From: Anthropogastromicrobium sp963604075
GTDB lineage: Bacteria; Bacillota; Clostridia; Lachnospirales; Lachnospiraceae
Length of the DNA: 9,561 bases
Reading direction: 5' to 3'
Assembly (NCBI GenBank): GCA_963604075.1
Contig: CAVCPW010000060.1
Span: 1-9,561, forward strand
Position 1 is the stretch's first letter. Every line of letters starts with the position of its first letter. Positions 1-6,570 of the stretch are shown in pieces. The notes beneath the pieces are model-generated. The model saw nothing but the letters and a program-made list of their open reading frames with translations, was not told the origin of the DNA and searched no databases. A program made the translations under genes and the position numbers.

Positions 1-37
1 CATATCTGGATGAGCAGAATAATATATGAAAATTCAT
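1..37 (-). CDS. Start of an unknown gene, cut by the window edge
   Basis: Only the first 12 codons are present (MNFHILFCSSRY, then one base), so no function can be assigned. The start is well supported. An AGAGGAG ribosome binding site lies at 44-50, with six bases between it and the ATG at 37-35, and the frame stays open to the edge. The start is 34 bases downstream of the stop of the 240-residue unknown gene on the same strand. There is no hairpin terminator between them, so the two are probably co-transcribed. The hydrophobic stretch FHILFC could begin a membrane segment or simply a buried strand; 12 residues cannot decide this. Confidence 0.6.
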   Translation of the reverse strand, partial: MNFHILFCSSRY

Positions 38-71
38 GATAAGCTCCTCTTTTTTTATTAAATCTTTCCCA

Positions 72-794
72 TTATGCCTCTAATTTCTGCTTGGCCAGCT
101 TCATCAGTACCATCGCAGCCTCAAATTCTGCACTGTTGTGTTCATGGCGGCAAACAGCACGGTACCATTCCTGAAGCAGGCTCTGATATTTATATGGAAG
201 AAGAATTCGCTGATTGCATGCCTCATAGGCTGCCGCCAAAATTAAAACTCGCTGCAGTGGTTCCAATGTCGTAAATGTCTCACGAAGTTTAGCAAACGTC
301 TCTTTGAAAAGTGCGGTAATCTGCGCCTGGTACTCAAAAACACCTTCCTTCATTGCTTTTTTAACCTGTGTCAGACCGTACAGATACCAACCATCTCGCT
401 CAGAAACTTCCACCTGACACAACTGGCGGTAAATATTTTCGTAATACTGGAGTGTGCCATACTTTGTCTCATACTCTGTAAAAAAGCTCAGTTCATAAAA
501 TACCTGACTCCCCGTTAAATGCACATCCCTGCTGCTTTCGCCGCAATACTTTTCAGTCAGCTCTTCGCGAAGCTTGTTTACAATCTCACGTCTTTCCGGA
601 TTTCGCTCAATCATCCAAAGCCACACGCTGCCATATTCGGCATCTGCCGCTTCGCTGCTATCTCCAATTGCGCTGAGACGGTCGGACGCTGCGCTTAATC
701 CAAGCTGCTCGTAAACACAAAGCAATGCCTTTGCACTGAGCGCATCCACTTTCTTTATTTCATAGATCCAATTCTGGATTTCTTCCTGTATCAT
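72..794 (-). CDS. Hypothetical helical protein, 240 aa
   Basis: I do not recognise the family. The 240-residue product has no signal peptide, no membrane segment and no metal or nucleotide-binding motif that I can see. Its composition (many E, K, L, A, Q and Y residues, few G or P, long amphipathic runs) suggests an almost entirely alpha-helical cytoplasmic protein, possibly a helical-repeat or scaffold fold. Tyrosines and tryptophans cluster in the middle (YETKYGTLQYYENIY and RDGWYLYGL). The start at 794 is preceded by GAAAGGGGA with a seven-base gap, a strong ribosome binding site. The gene lies 63 bases downstream of the PHP phosphoesterase gene and 34 bases upstream of the next partial gene, all on the minus strand, which suggests an operon. 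That the gene is real is well supported; its function is unknown. Confidence 0.85.
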   Translation of the reverse strand: MIQEEIQNWIYEIKKVDALSAKALLCVYEQLGLSAASDRLSAIGDSSEAADAEYGSVWLWMIERNPERREIVNKLREELTEKYCGESSRDVHLTGSQVFYELSFFTEYETKYGTLQYYENIYRQLCQVEVSERDGWYLYGLTQVKKAMKEGVFEYQAQITALFKETFAKLRETFTTLEPLQRVLILAAAYEACNQRILLPYKYQSLLQEWYRAVCRHEHNSAEFEAAMVLMKLAKQKLEA

Positions 795-857
795 GGTAAA
801 TCCCCTTTCTTACTAGACATCAATTCCTGTTTATGCTATGATAGTTGCTATGAGCAT

Positions 858-1700
858 TTATGCAAGCAGCCATTTCGCAAACTCATCCGGTACGTAAAGA
901 CTGCCACGACCTGTTCCAAGCTGAATATCCGGCTTCGGTGTTCCGTGGAAATCAGATCCTCCGGTCATATGAAGTTCATATTTTGCGGCAAGCGCACGAA
1001 TCTCGCGCTCCTGTGCCGGTGTATAGGTCGAGTACACTGCCTCGATTCCTTCAAGGCCAGCTGCCTTTAAGTCTTTTACGACACCATCGAGCACAGACGC
1101 GCCCAAACGGTATAGTGTAGGATGCGCTAACACCGGATGGCCTCCCGCCGCTAGAATGCAGGCAATCACTTCCTTTGCTGTCGCGCCCTCCTTTGGGACA
1201 TAGCATGGCTTTCCATCTCCAAGATAGCGGTCAAACGCCTCTTTTACAGATGATACGATTCCTTCCTCGTGAAGATATTGTGCAAAATGAGCTCTCGTGA
1301 TCACCGATCGGTCAAAGCGCGCGTAGAACTTCTCTTCATCAATCGGCTTAACCTTTTCGCTGATTAAATGCAGCATTTTCTCGTTTCTGCCCTGGCGAAC
1401 TACACCGAACTCCTTCATTTTTTTCAAAAACGGTGCATCCGTTTCGTCGATGCCCAGACCCAGAATGTGAAATTCCTTCACAGAGTTGCCCAGATCATAC
1501 ATGCTTGATATTTCAATCCCAGGAATCAACTTAAGCGACAGCGCCTTTGCTGCCTGCTTTGCTTCACTGATTCCGGTTATGGTATCATGATCGGTCAATG
1601 CGATTGCCGAAAGTTTTTTTTCATATGCAAGTTCCATAAGTTCGGTTGGTGTAAAAGATCCGTCCGAACAGTTGGAATGCGTGTGTAGGTCAACTGCCAT
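858..1700 (-). CDS. PHP-domain metal-dependent phosphoesterase (TrpH/YciV/RNase AM-like)
   Basis: This is a 280-residue PHP-family hydrolase expected to hold a cluster of two or three metal ions and cleave phosphoester bonds. The ligand motifs are all visible: DLHTHS at residues 4-9 (H6, H8), D13, TDHDT at 36-40 (D37, H38), GIE at 61-63 (E63), H78 in HILG, H138 in RAHFA, H193 in AHP, and GSDFHG at 248-253 (D250, H252). The insert at about 90-180 matches the layout of the YciV/TrpH group. Characterised members of that group include E. coli RNase AM, a 5'-to-3' exonuclease acting on short RNA and rRNA 5' ends, and a phosphatase acting on 3',5'-bisphosphonucleotides; which substrate applies here is not decidable. 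I chose the ATG at 1700 because GAAGGAG sits five bases upstream and the longer in-frame start at 1760 lies upstream of the predicted transcription start. The gene probably leads an operon with the downstream unknown gene. Confidence 0.93.
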   Translation of the reverse strand: MAVDLHTHSNCSDGSFTPTELMELAYEKKLSAIALTDHDTITGISEAKQAAKALSLKLIPGIEISSMYDLGNSVKEFHILGLGIDETDAPFLKKMKEFGVVRQGRNEKMLHLISEKVKPIDEEKFYARFDRSVITRAHFAQYLHEEGIVSSVKEAFDRYLGDGKPCYVPKEGATAKEVIACILAAGGHPVLAHPTLYRLGASVLDGVVKDLKAAGLEGIEAVYSTYTPAQEREIRALAAKYELHMTGGSDFHGTPKPDIQLGTGRGSLYVPDEFAKWLLA

Positions 1701-1705
1701 AGTTT

Positions 1706-1712
1706 CTCCTTC
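1706..1712 (-). promoter_or_regulatory. Ribosome binding site that fixes the PHP gene start
   Basis: GAAGGAG on the minus strand lies five bases before the ATG at 1700-1698. The in-frame ATG 60 bases upstream, at 1760, has no such site and falls inside the promoter. Confidence 0.85.
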
Positions 1713-1734
1713 GTTTTTTATGTTGGATGCTCTT

Positions 1735-1764
1735 ATTATAGCATTAAATGCTTCTATCATGCAA
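1735..1764 (-). promoter_or_regulatory. Extended -10 promoter for the PHP gene and probable operon
   Basis: On the minus strand the sequence TGCTATAAT (1743-1735) is a perfect extended -10 element: a full TATAAT hexamer with the TGn extension. A weak -35, TTGCAT (1764-1759), lies 18 bases upstream; a poor -35 is normal when an extended -10 is present. Transcription would start near 1728, giving a leader of about 28 bases before the ATG at 1700. The spacer between the two boxes carries an inverted repeat (1740-1752). Confidence 0.7.
1740..1752. promoter_or_regulatory. Inverted repeat in the divergent promoter, possible operator
   Basis: AGCATT-A-AATGCT is a perfect six-base inverted repeat around one central base. 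It sits just upstream of the minus-strand -10 hexamer and 32 bases upstream of the start codon of the divergent secreted-protein gene. A protein bound here would cover the spacer of the PHP promoter and could affect both genes. The dyad is seen directly; its use as an operator is inference. It could also be chance in an AT-rich stretch. Confidence 0.35.
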
Positions 1765-1783
1765 TAGAAAGGTCAGGTTTTCC

Positions 1784-3178
1784 ATGTTAAAGCATAAGAC
1801 AAAATTTACCGCTTTGCTTCTTGCAGCCGGAACTTGTTTTTCCGGTACCACTGTTTCATTTGCCGAGCAGACAAGTTCTGCTGACGCTGACAGTGCGACC
1901 ACTTTATCCACTCCACTGTATACATCCGGTCTGTATAGTGCCGACGCACAGCCAGAAGGCGTATCTGTGACACACGATATCCGTCTGGACTATGACGACA
2001 ATGTCATGTATGACAGCTATCTAATCCGTAATGAATCAAGTTCGGATACCTCATTTGATGTGCTGATTCCACAGATTTCTTCACTTTCAGTAGTGCCTGA
2101 AGAACTGTATACGTTTCATGCACTCTCCTATGATTTAGCTGATCTTGAAGGTCTCACTTCGCTTAACCTGTTTGAAGGTACTAATGATGCTGACTTTGAT
2201 GCATCATCCTATTATTCTCCTCTGTTTTCAGCAAACGGACTTAGCGAAACATCATTGTCACTTGATGAATTATATCAAGGTCATGTCTACAATACTGCAA
2301 TCCCGGAGGACGAGGGTGTACTCTATCATCTGTCCAGACCACTCTCAGACTCATCTCTAGATGCAAAAGCATGTCTGTCGATCTCTAATCTTAGTGACGA
2401 CTGCCACATCTATCCTCTTGGATGCAGCTATACCACGACAGATGACGGCTATGAACTTTCTATCAGTGAAAATTTCAGCGATTGCTACGTTTTCCTGACC
2501 GGAACAGAAGATACAGATTTTACGGTTTCTCTGCTTGAATCAGAGGATACAGCGAAATTTTCGATGGACGATGAGTCTTCTGATTTAAAATCATACCTCG
2601 AATTTTGCTGTGACTGGTATCTGGAGCAGAACGAGGACAATACACAGGCAACTTCTGAGCTTCTTCTCTCCAATCTGGCAGATTACTTTGGTCGAAGCTC
2701 TGTCACGGTTTCCATTGATTTGCTTCCAACGATTGACTGGCTGACCCAGCAGAAGCGTTTTTTGATTCATCAATACAGTATAACTGTTCCGGCAAACTCC
2801 TCTGTGTTTGTATGGTCCGAACGTGAAACTGAGCTTTCCAAAAAGGAAGTCACATTAAGCGCTCAGTTAGCCGAAGATACATCCACCTACGCAGATGTGT
2901 CCGATACCGTAACTGTGTCTCTGCCAAGTGGCTATTCCTCTGTAATTGTACGAAGTGCCGACAGCAGCAAACTTTCTACTTTCAAAGCAGATGATGGCAG
3001 CAGCAAATATGTCACCTACTCCATCAAATCATATAAGGGTGACACCTACAGCGTTGCCCTGTTTAAGACACCGATATGGAATGCCACCCTTAAGTATTTG
3101 CCTATGTTTATTGTAATTATGGCAGTATTTATGTTACTTTGCCTGATTAGTTACCTCTCCCGTAGAAAGAAGAGCTAA
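1784..3178 (+). CDS. Secreted protein with signal peptide and C-terminal membrane anchor, unknown family
   Basis: The 464-residue product has a clear Sec signal peptide: K2, K4, K5 and K7, a hydrophobic core at about 8-20, and likely cleavage after SFA at 25-27. A long acidic region rich in Ser, Thr and Asp follows, which would lie outside the membrane. A single membrane helix at about 438-457 and a basic tail, SRRKKS, end the protein. This gives type I topology: one anchored extracellular domain. Alternating hydrophobic residues around 60-100 (including SFDVLIPQ) and 300-430 suggest beta-sandwich domains. No LPXTG motif, catalytic motif or known repeat is visible. I start it at 1784 because the signal peptide begins there and AAAGG lies 11 bases upstream; the in-frame ATG at 1748 has no binding site. 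It is transcribed away from the PHP gene, and its last 45 bases overlap the SNF2 gene end. Function unknown. Confidence 0.88.
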   Translation: MLKHKTKFTALLLAAGTCFSGTTVSFAEQTSSADADSATTLSTPLYTSGLYSADAQPEGVSVTHDIRLDYDDNVMYDSYLIRNESSSDTSFDVLIPQISSLSVVPEELYTFHALSYDLADLEGLTSLNLFEGTNDADFDASSYYSPLFSANGLSETSLSLDELYQGHVYNTAIPEDEGVLYHLSRPLSDSSLDAKACLSISNLSDDCHIYPLGCSYTTTDDGYELSISENFSDCYVFLTGTEDTDFTVSLLESEDTAKFSMDDESSDLKSYLEFCCDWYLEQNEDNTQATSELLLSNLADYFGRSSVTVSIDLLPTIDWLTQQKRFLIHQYSITVPANSSVFVWSERETELSKKEVTLSAQLAEDTSTYADVSDTVTVSLPSGYSSVIVRSADSSKLSTFKADDGSSKYVTYSIKSYKGDTYSVALFKTPIWNATLKYLPMFIVIMAVFMLLCLISYLSRRKKS

Positions 3179-6100
3179 CAACTCATCCTTAGACATCGAT
3201 GCAATGGCTCCGAAGTCCATAGAAAGAATATCGTCTGATAAAGCTTTCTTGGACTCCTGGAGCTTTATTATTCCCTCCTCGAGGGAATTCTTTGCAATCA
3301 GACGGTAAACCGTTACTGTATTTTTCTGTCCGATTCGATGCGCACGATCTGTTGCCTGATTCTGTGCCGCCACGTTCCACCACGGATCGTAATGGATGAC
3401 AATGTCAGCTGCGGTAAGATTCAGTCCGGTACCGCCTGCCTTAAGTGAAATTAAAAATACTGGTGTATCGTCATTTTGGAATTCGTCGACAAGACGCTGA
3501 CGCTCCTGCTTATCTGTGCTTCCTGTTAGACAGTAATACCTGGTATTTTGCTCTGCCAGACGCTCACGAATCAAATCAAGCATTGACGTAAACTGTGAAA
3601 ACAAAAGCACCTTGTGCTTGCCATTTACAGCACGCTGTACAAGCTCCATGCAGGCCTCAAGCTTGGATGAAGTACCCTGATAATCATCATAGCACAGTGC
3701 CGGATGACAGCAGATCTGACGAAGTTTTGTCAACTGACTTAAGATAAAGATCTTATTCTTCTCATAATATGCGCTGTCAATGCCCTGAAGCTGATCAACA
3801 AGCTGCTTATGGGCCGCCAGATACAACTTTCTCTGTTCATCCTCCATACCAGAGTAGATGGTCTTCTCGTCCTTCTCCGGCAGATCAGACAATACTTGAG
3901 ACTTAGATCTTCGCAGCAAAAATGGCGCGGTCATTCTACGCAGACGGTTTCTCGCAGTTGCATCCTCATTTTTCATGATTGGAAGTTCAAACTGCTTGCG
4001 AAAACGCGTGTAGCTGTACAAATAGCCCGGCATTAAATAATCAAAAATACTCCAAAGTTCTCCTAGGCTGTTCTCGATCGGCGTACCAGTCAGTGCCAGT
4101 CGGTAAGCGGCATTTAACTGTTTTACAGCCTTTGCGTTCATCGTCGTGTGATTCTTGATATACTGCGCTTCATCCAAAATCTGATAAAAGAATGTGCAGC
4201 TCTCGTAAATCTCCAGATCACGGCGAAGCAAATCATAAGAAGTGATCAATACATCAAAATCAGTATAATGATCAATCAGCTCTTTTCGTTCCTTCGCATT
4301 TCCAGCAATTACCTGAACACGCAGATCCTTGGCAAACAGTTCCAGCTCATGCTGCCAGTTGTAGATCAATGATGCCGGGCAAACAATAATCGAACTGCCC
4401 TTTCCCTGATCAGAAGCTAGTAGCGTGATCGTCTGAAGCGTTTTTCCAAGACCCATATCATCAGCAAGTATTCCATTAAAATGGTAATCCTGAAGCATCT
4501 TCAGCCAGCGATATCCATACACCTGATACTCACGAAGCGTTGCGCCGATCGTGTCCGGAACCGGATACAGTTCCATTTCGGTGCGTCTCATGCGCTCTGC
4601 CATATCACGAATCTCACGACCGGGCTGATAATCAACACCCTGCATGGACTGAAGCATCTCATCAGCAAACAAGAAGCGATACCCCGGAAGGCTCACCGGC
4701 TTGTCAACTGCCTTGCAAGCATCAATATCCATGACATCTTCAAATTCTGCTAACTGATTGGCAAAATCTTCATCTAGCTTTAAGATACGGCCATCATCAA
4801 GGCGATGATAATGCTGCTTTTCATGATACGCACGCAACACATCCTTTAACTGTCGCTCACTCAAACCATCGCTCTCAAGGCCAAGCTCTAAGAAATGATC
4901 CATAAAGCGCATTCCTGCCTTGATCTTCGGTGCATCATCAAAATGAAAATCAGACAGTCCATCCTCTAAGTCCACACTGCCAAACGAATACAGCTTCGGC
5001 AGACAAAACTCTAAAAAACGTCCAATCGCATCCTCATTCTCGATAACATAACGTTCTGCATCATCTATGCCTTCTTCTGCATATCTCTCCGGCTCTGGAA
5101 GATAGCTTTCCAACAGATTCTTTAATGCCTGCTCCTTTTCCACATCACGAACCAGATTGCCATCGGATTTTTCACCGATCCGCACCTTTCGCTTGCCATA
5201 GTGTGCTTCCACCTTTAGCTCGAGAATATCCCACATATTGACCGTAAAATGCACTTGAAGCATCGGAGGAACAAATTCCTCTAATGACAGATCACGGCAC
5301 TCAAGATCAATATTTTCCTGAAGCTCTGGAAGCACATAATGGATAAACGATGGAAAATCGCTATTATTGATATCCACATAACCACTTCCCGGATAAGCGA
5401 CCTGAAGAAGATTGCGGTAAAAGATTCGCAGCGCGCGGCTATAATATTCATCACAGATGTAGACTTTATCCTCGCCAAACAGGTAGATGTGACGGTTTCC
5501 CTCTACTAACTTCCACTTATCCGGCAACCACAGCCTTGCGCCATCTTTTCCCTTCTTCTCTAAGATCAGCTTAACCTGAGGATTTTCTTTTACAACATGA
5601 ACAGTGTGACTCTTGCCTTCCTCCGTTAACTCAAGCTCTCGTCCGCAGAAAGCCTTCATATACAGATCAGCAAAGCCCTCCTCTAGCTCGACACTTGCAA
5701 TCTTGCGGTCAAAGGTGTACTTTTCCTGCTGTGACCAGTGATTTAGATAAGAATCAATCTGTAAGCAGATAACCTGAATGAGTGCTGCTGAATCTGCATC
5801 ATACGAGTACTCACAATTCGGATACGAAAGCTGCTTTCCAAAAGAGATGTCCTCTCCCTTCTGGTAGCTCTGTTTAAAAGCGGTCAGATCGCGGATCGGG
5901 TAGAAATGACGCGTCCCAGCAAAAAATTCCAGTCCGATTTTCTTTCCCTCTGCCACAAATCTTGGCACTACCTTTACATCTGAAATTTCGGATTTTTGAT
6001 ACTGCAGCGTATAACGTTTCTCATACGCCTGAATCATACTGATACAGGCAGCTGAAGTATGAACACTCGACACCAGCTCGCCCTCGCAGAAATATTGCAA

Positions 6101-6403
6101 AATAGCTGCAATCTCATGGCGGCAGAGCTTACCCAGTGTGTGGTACTCACCGCACGAACACGAAGACTCCTCTACTGCAAAGTCTCCCCAATTGCCGTCC
6201 GCTTCCAGGCCGGATGACTGAAGTGCAGTCTCCACATCATAACGTCTGCTTAAATCTCGCACTGTTGCCTGTATCTGTGTTCTTCCATGTGACTCCTCAG
6301 CACTCGACAGAGCAGCCTGTCCACGCTGATGGAGCGCACGTCCTTTCTGATACTCCAAAGAATTTACCGCATACTGCCGCAGCATTTCGTAGGTTTTCTC
6401 CAT
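3134..6403 (-). CDS. SWIM zinc-finger SNF2-family helicase-like ATPase
   Basis: This 1089-residue protein is a bacterial SNF2 ATPase, expected to move along double-stranded DNA or remodel protein-DNA complexes; its cellular role is not established. An N-terminal SWIM zinc finger is visible (C82, C84, C94, H96 in CxC...CxH). Residues of about 230-590 fit the position of the bacterial SNF2-associated region. The two RecA-like lobes follow: Walker A DDMGLGKT at 648-655, DEAQ at 744-747, LTGTP at 771-775, LLFSQF at about 933-938, AGGTGLNL at about 989-996, and DRAHRIGQ at 1019-1026. All core motifs are intact. The ATG at 6403 is preferred because GGGGAG lies four bases upstream. A GTG at 6457 would add 18 residues but has no binding site. 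The gene lies 167 bases downstream of argS on the same strand and overlaps the convergent secreted-protein gene by 45 bases. Confidence 0.92.
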   Translation of the reverse strand: MEKTYEMLRQYAVNSLEYQKGRALHQRGQAALSSAEESHGRTQIQATVRDLSRRYDVETALQSSGLEADGNWGDFAVEESSCSCGEYHTLGKLCRHEIAAILQYFCEGELVSSVHTSAACISMIQAYEKRYTLQYQKSEISDVKVVPRFVAEGKKIGLEFFAGTRHFYPIRDLTAFKQSYQKGEDISFGKQLSYPNCEYSYDADSAALIQVICLQIDSYLNHWSQQEKYTFDRKIASVELEEGFADLYMKAFCGRELELTEEGKSHTVHVVKENPQVKLILEKKGKDGARLWLPDKWKLVEGNRHIYLFGEDKVYICDEYYSRALRIFYRNLLQVAYPGSGYVDINNSDFPSFIHYVLPELQENIDLECRDLSLEEFVPPMLQVHFTVNMWDILELKVEAHYGKRKVRIGEKSDGNLVRDVEKEQALKNLLESYLPEPERYAEEGIDDAERYVIENEDAIGRFLEFCLPKLYSFGSVDLEDGLSDFHFDDAPKIKAGMRFMDHFLELGLESDGLSERQLKDVLRAYHEKQHYHRLDDGRILKLDEDFANQLAEFEDVMDIDACKAVDKPVSLPGYRFLFADEMLQSMQGVDYQPGREIRDMAERMRRTEMELYPVPDTIGATLREYQVYGYRWLKMLQDYHFNGILADDMGLGKTLQTITLLASDQGKGSSIIVCPASLIYNWQHELELFAKDLRVQVIAGNAKERKELIDHYTDFDVLITSYDLLRRDLEIYESCTFFYQILDEAQYIKNHTTMNAKAVKQLNAAYRLALTGTPIENSLGELWSIFDYLMPGYLYSYTRFRKQFELPIMKNEDATARNRLRRMTAPFLLRRSKSQVLSDLPEKDEKTIYSGMEDEQRKLYLAAHKQLVDQLQGIDSAYYEKNKIFILSQLTKLRQICCHPALCYDDYQGTSSKLEACMELVQRAVNGKHKVLLFSQFTSMLDLIRERLAEQNTRYYCLTGSTDKQERQRLVDEFQNDDTPVFLISLKAGGTGLNLTAADIVIHYDPWWNVAAQNQATDRAHRIGQKNTVTVYRLIAKNSLEEGIIKLQESKKALSDDILSMDFGAIASMSKDELLALLSTGEVTNQAK

Positions 6404-6407
6404 ACTT

Positions 6408-6413
6408 CTCCCC
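6408..6413 (-). promoter_or_regulatory. Ribosome binding site deciding the SNF2 gene start
   Basis: GGGGAG lies four bases before the ATG at 6403 on the minus strand. The spacing is short but usable. Other in-frame starts upstream (ATG at 6415 and 6421, GTG at 6457) lack a comparable purine-rich site, although the ATG at 6415 overlaps this one. Confidence 0.5.
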
Positions 6414-6463
6414 ATATACATATAGTTATTGAAGTTTTTTTCAACAGTTCGTGCCACACAAGA

Positions 6464-6520
6464 TTATTCACAAAACCGCACATTTTGTGCGTTGTTGCAT
6501 TGTAGCTTCGTTTTGCTCAT
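6464..6520 (-). CDS. Possible 18-residue small ORF between argS and the SNF2 gene
   Basis: On the minus strand, an ATG at 6520 opens MSKTKLQCNNAQNVRFCE and stops at 6466-6464. GGAAAACAAGG lies just upstream and could serve as a ribosome binding site. An in-frame ATG at 6547 would give 27 residues but lacks a binding site. The coding span covers both alternative hairpins at 6469-6491 and ends six bases before the GTG that opens the SNF2 frame, so translation could in principle couple to it. It may be a leader peptide or simply a chance frame; short ORFs of this size arise often. Confidence 0.2.
   Translation of the reverse strand: MSKTKLQCNNAQNVRFCE
6469..6491 (-). promoter_or_regulatory. Overlapping, mutually exclusive inverted repeats
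   Basis: Two perfect hairpins share the same bases. One pairs CGCACA with TGTGCG (6477-6482 and 6486-6491) around a three-base loop. The other pairs CACAAAA with TTTTGTG (6469-6475 and 6483-6489) around a seven-base loop. On the minus strand the first is followed by GTTTTG, a weak T-run, so it could act as a weak terminator for argS or as an attenuator ahead of the SNF2 gene. The pairing is seen directly; the function is inference. Confidence 0.4.
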
Positions 6521-6570
6521 GACCTTGTTTTCCTTTCGTCCAGTCATGTTTGGGCGCGTGAACTGTTATA

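Noticed and set aside
72..794. GH88/GH105-like hydrolase in the 240-residue protein, from the GWYLYGL stretch
   Set aside because: One short aromatic stretch resembles those families, but the length is too small and no catalytic motif is visible.
1701..1760. Longer start for the PHP protein (ATG at 1760)
   Set aside because: It lies upstream of the predicted transcription start, has no ribosome binding site, and precedes the conserved N-terminal DLHTHS motif with unrelated residues.
1784..1840. Lipoprotein signal in the secreted protein
   Set aside because: The cysteine at residue 18 is preceded by AGT, not the L-(A/S)-(G/A) pattern before a lipid-modified cysteine, and a normal cleavage site (SFA) follows.
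4148..4753. Plus-strand ORFs of 74-90 codons inside the SNF2 gene
   Set aside because: They are antisense shadows with no ribosome binding site or recognisable protein features.
6541..6565. Imperfect stem just after argS (CAGTCATG with CGTGAACTG) as the argS terminator
   Set aside because: It contains a bulge and, on the minus strand, a mismatch, and no T-run follows.
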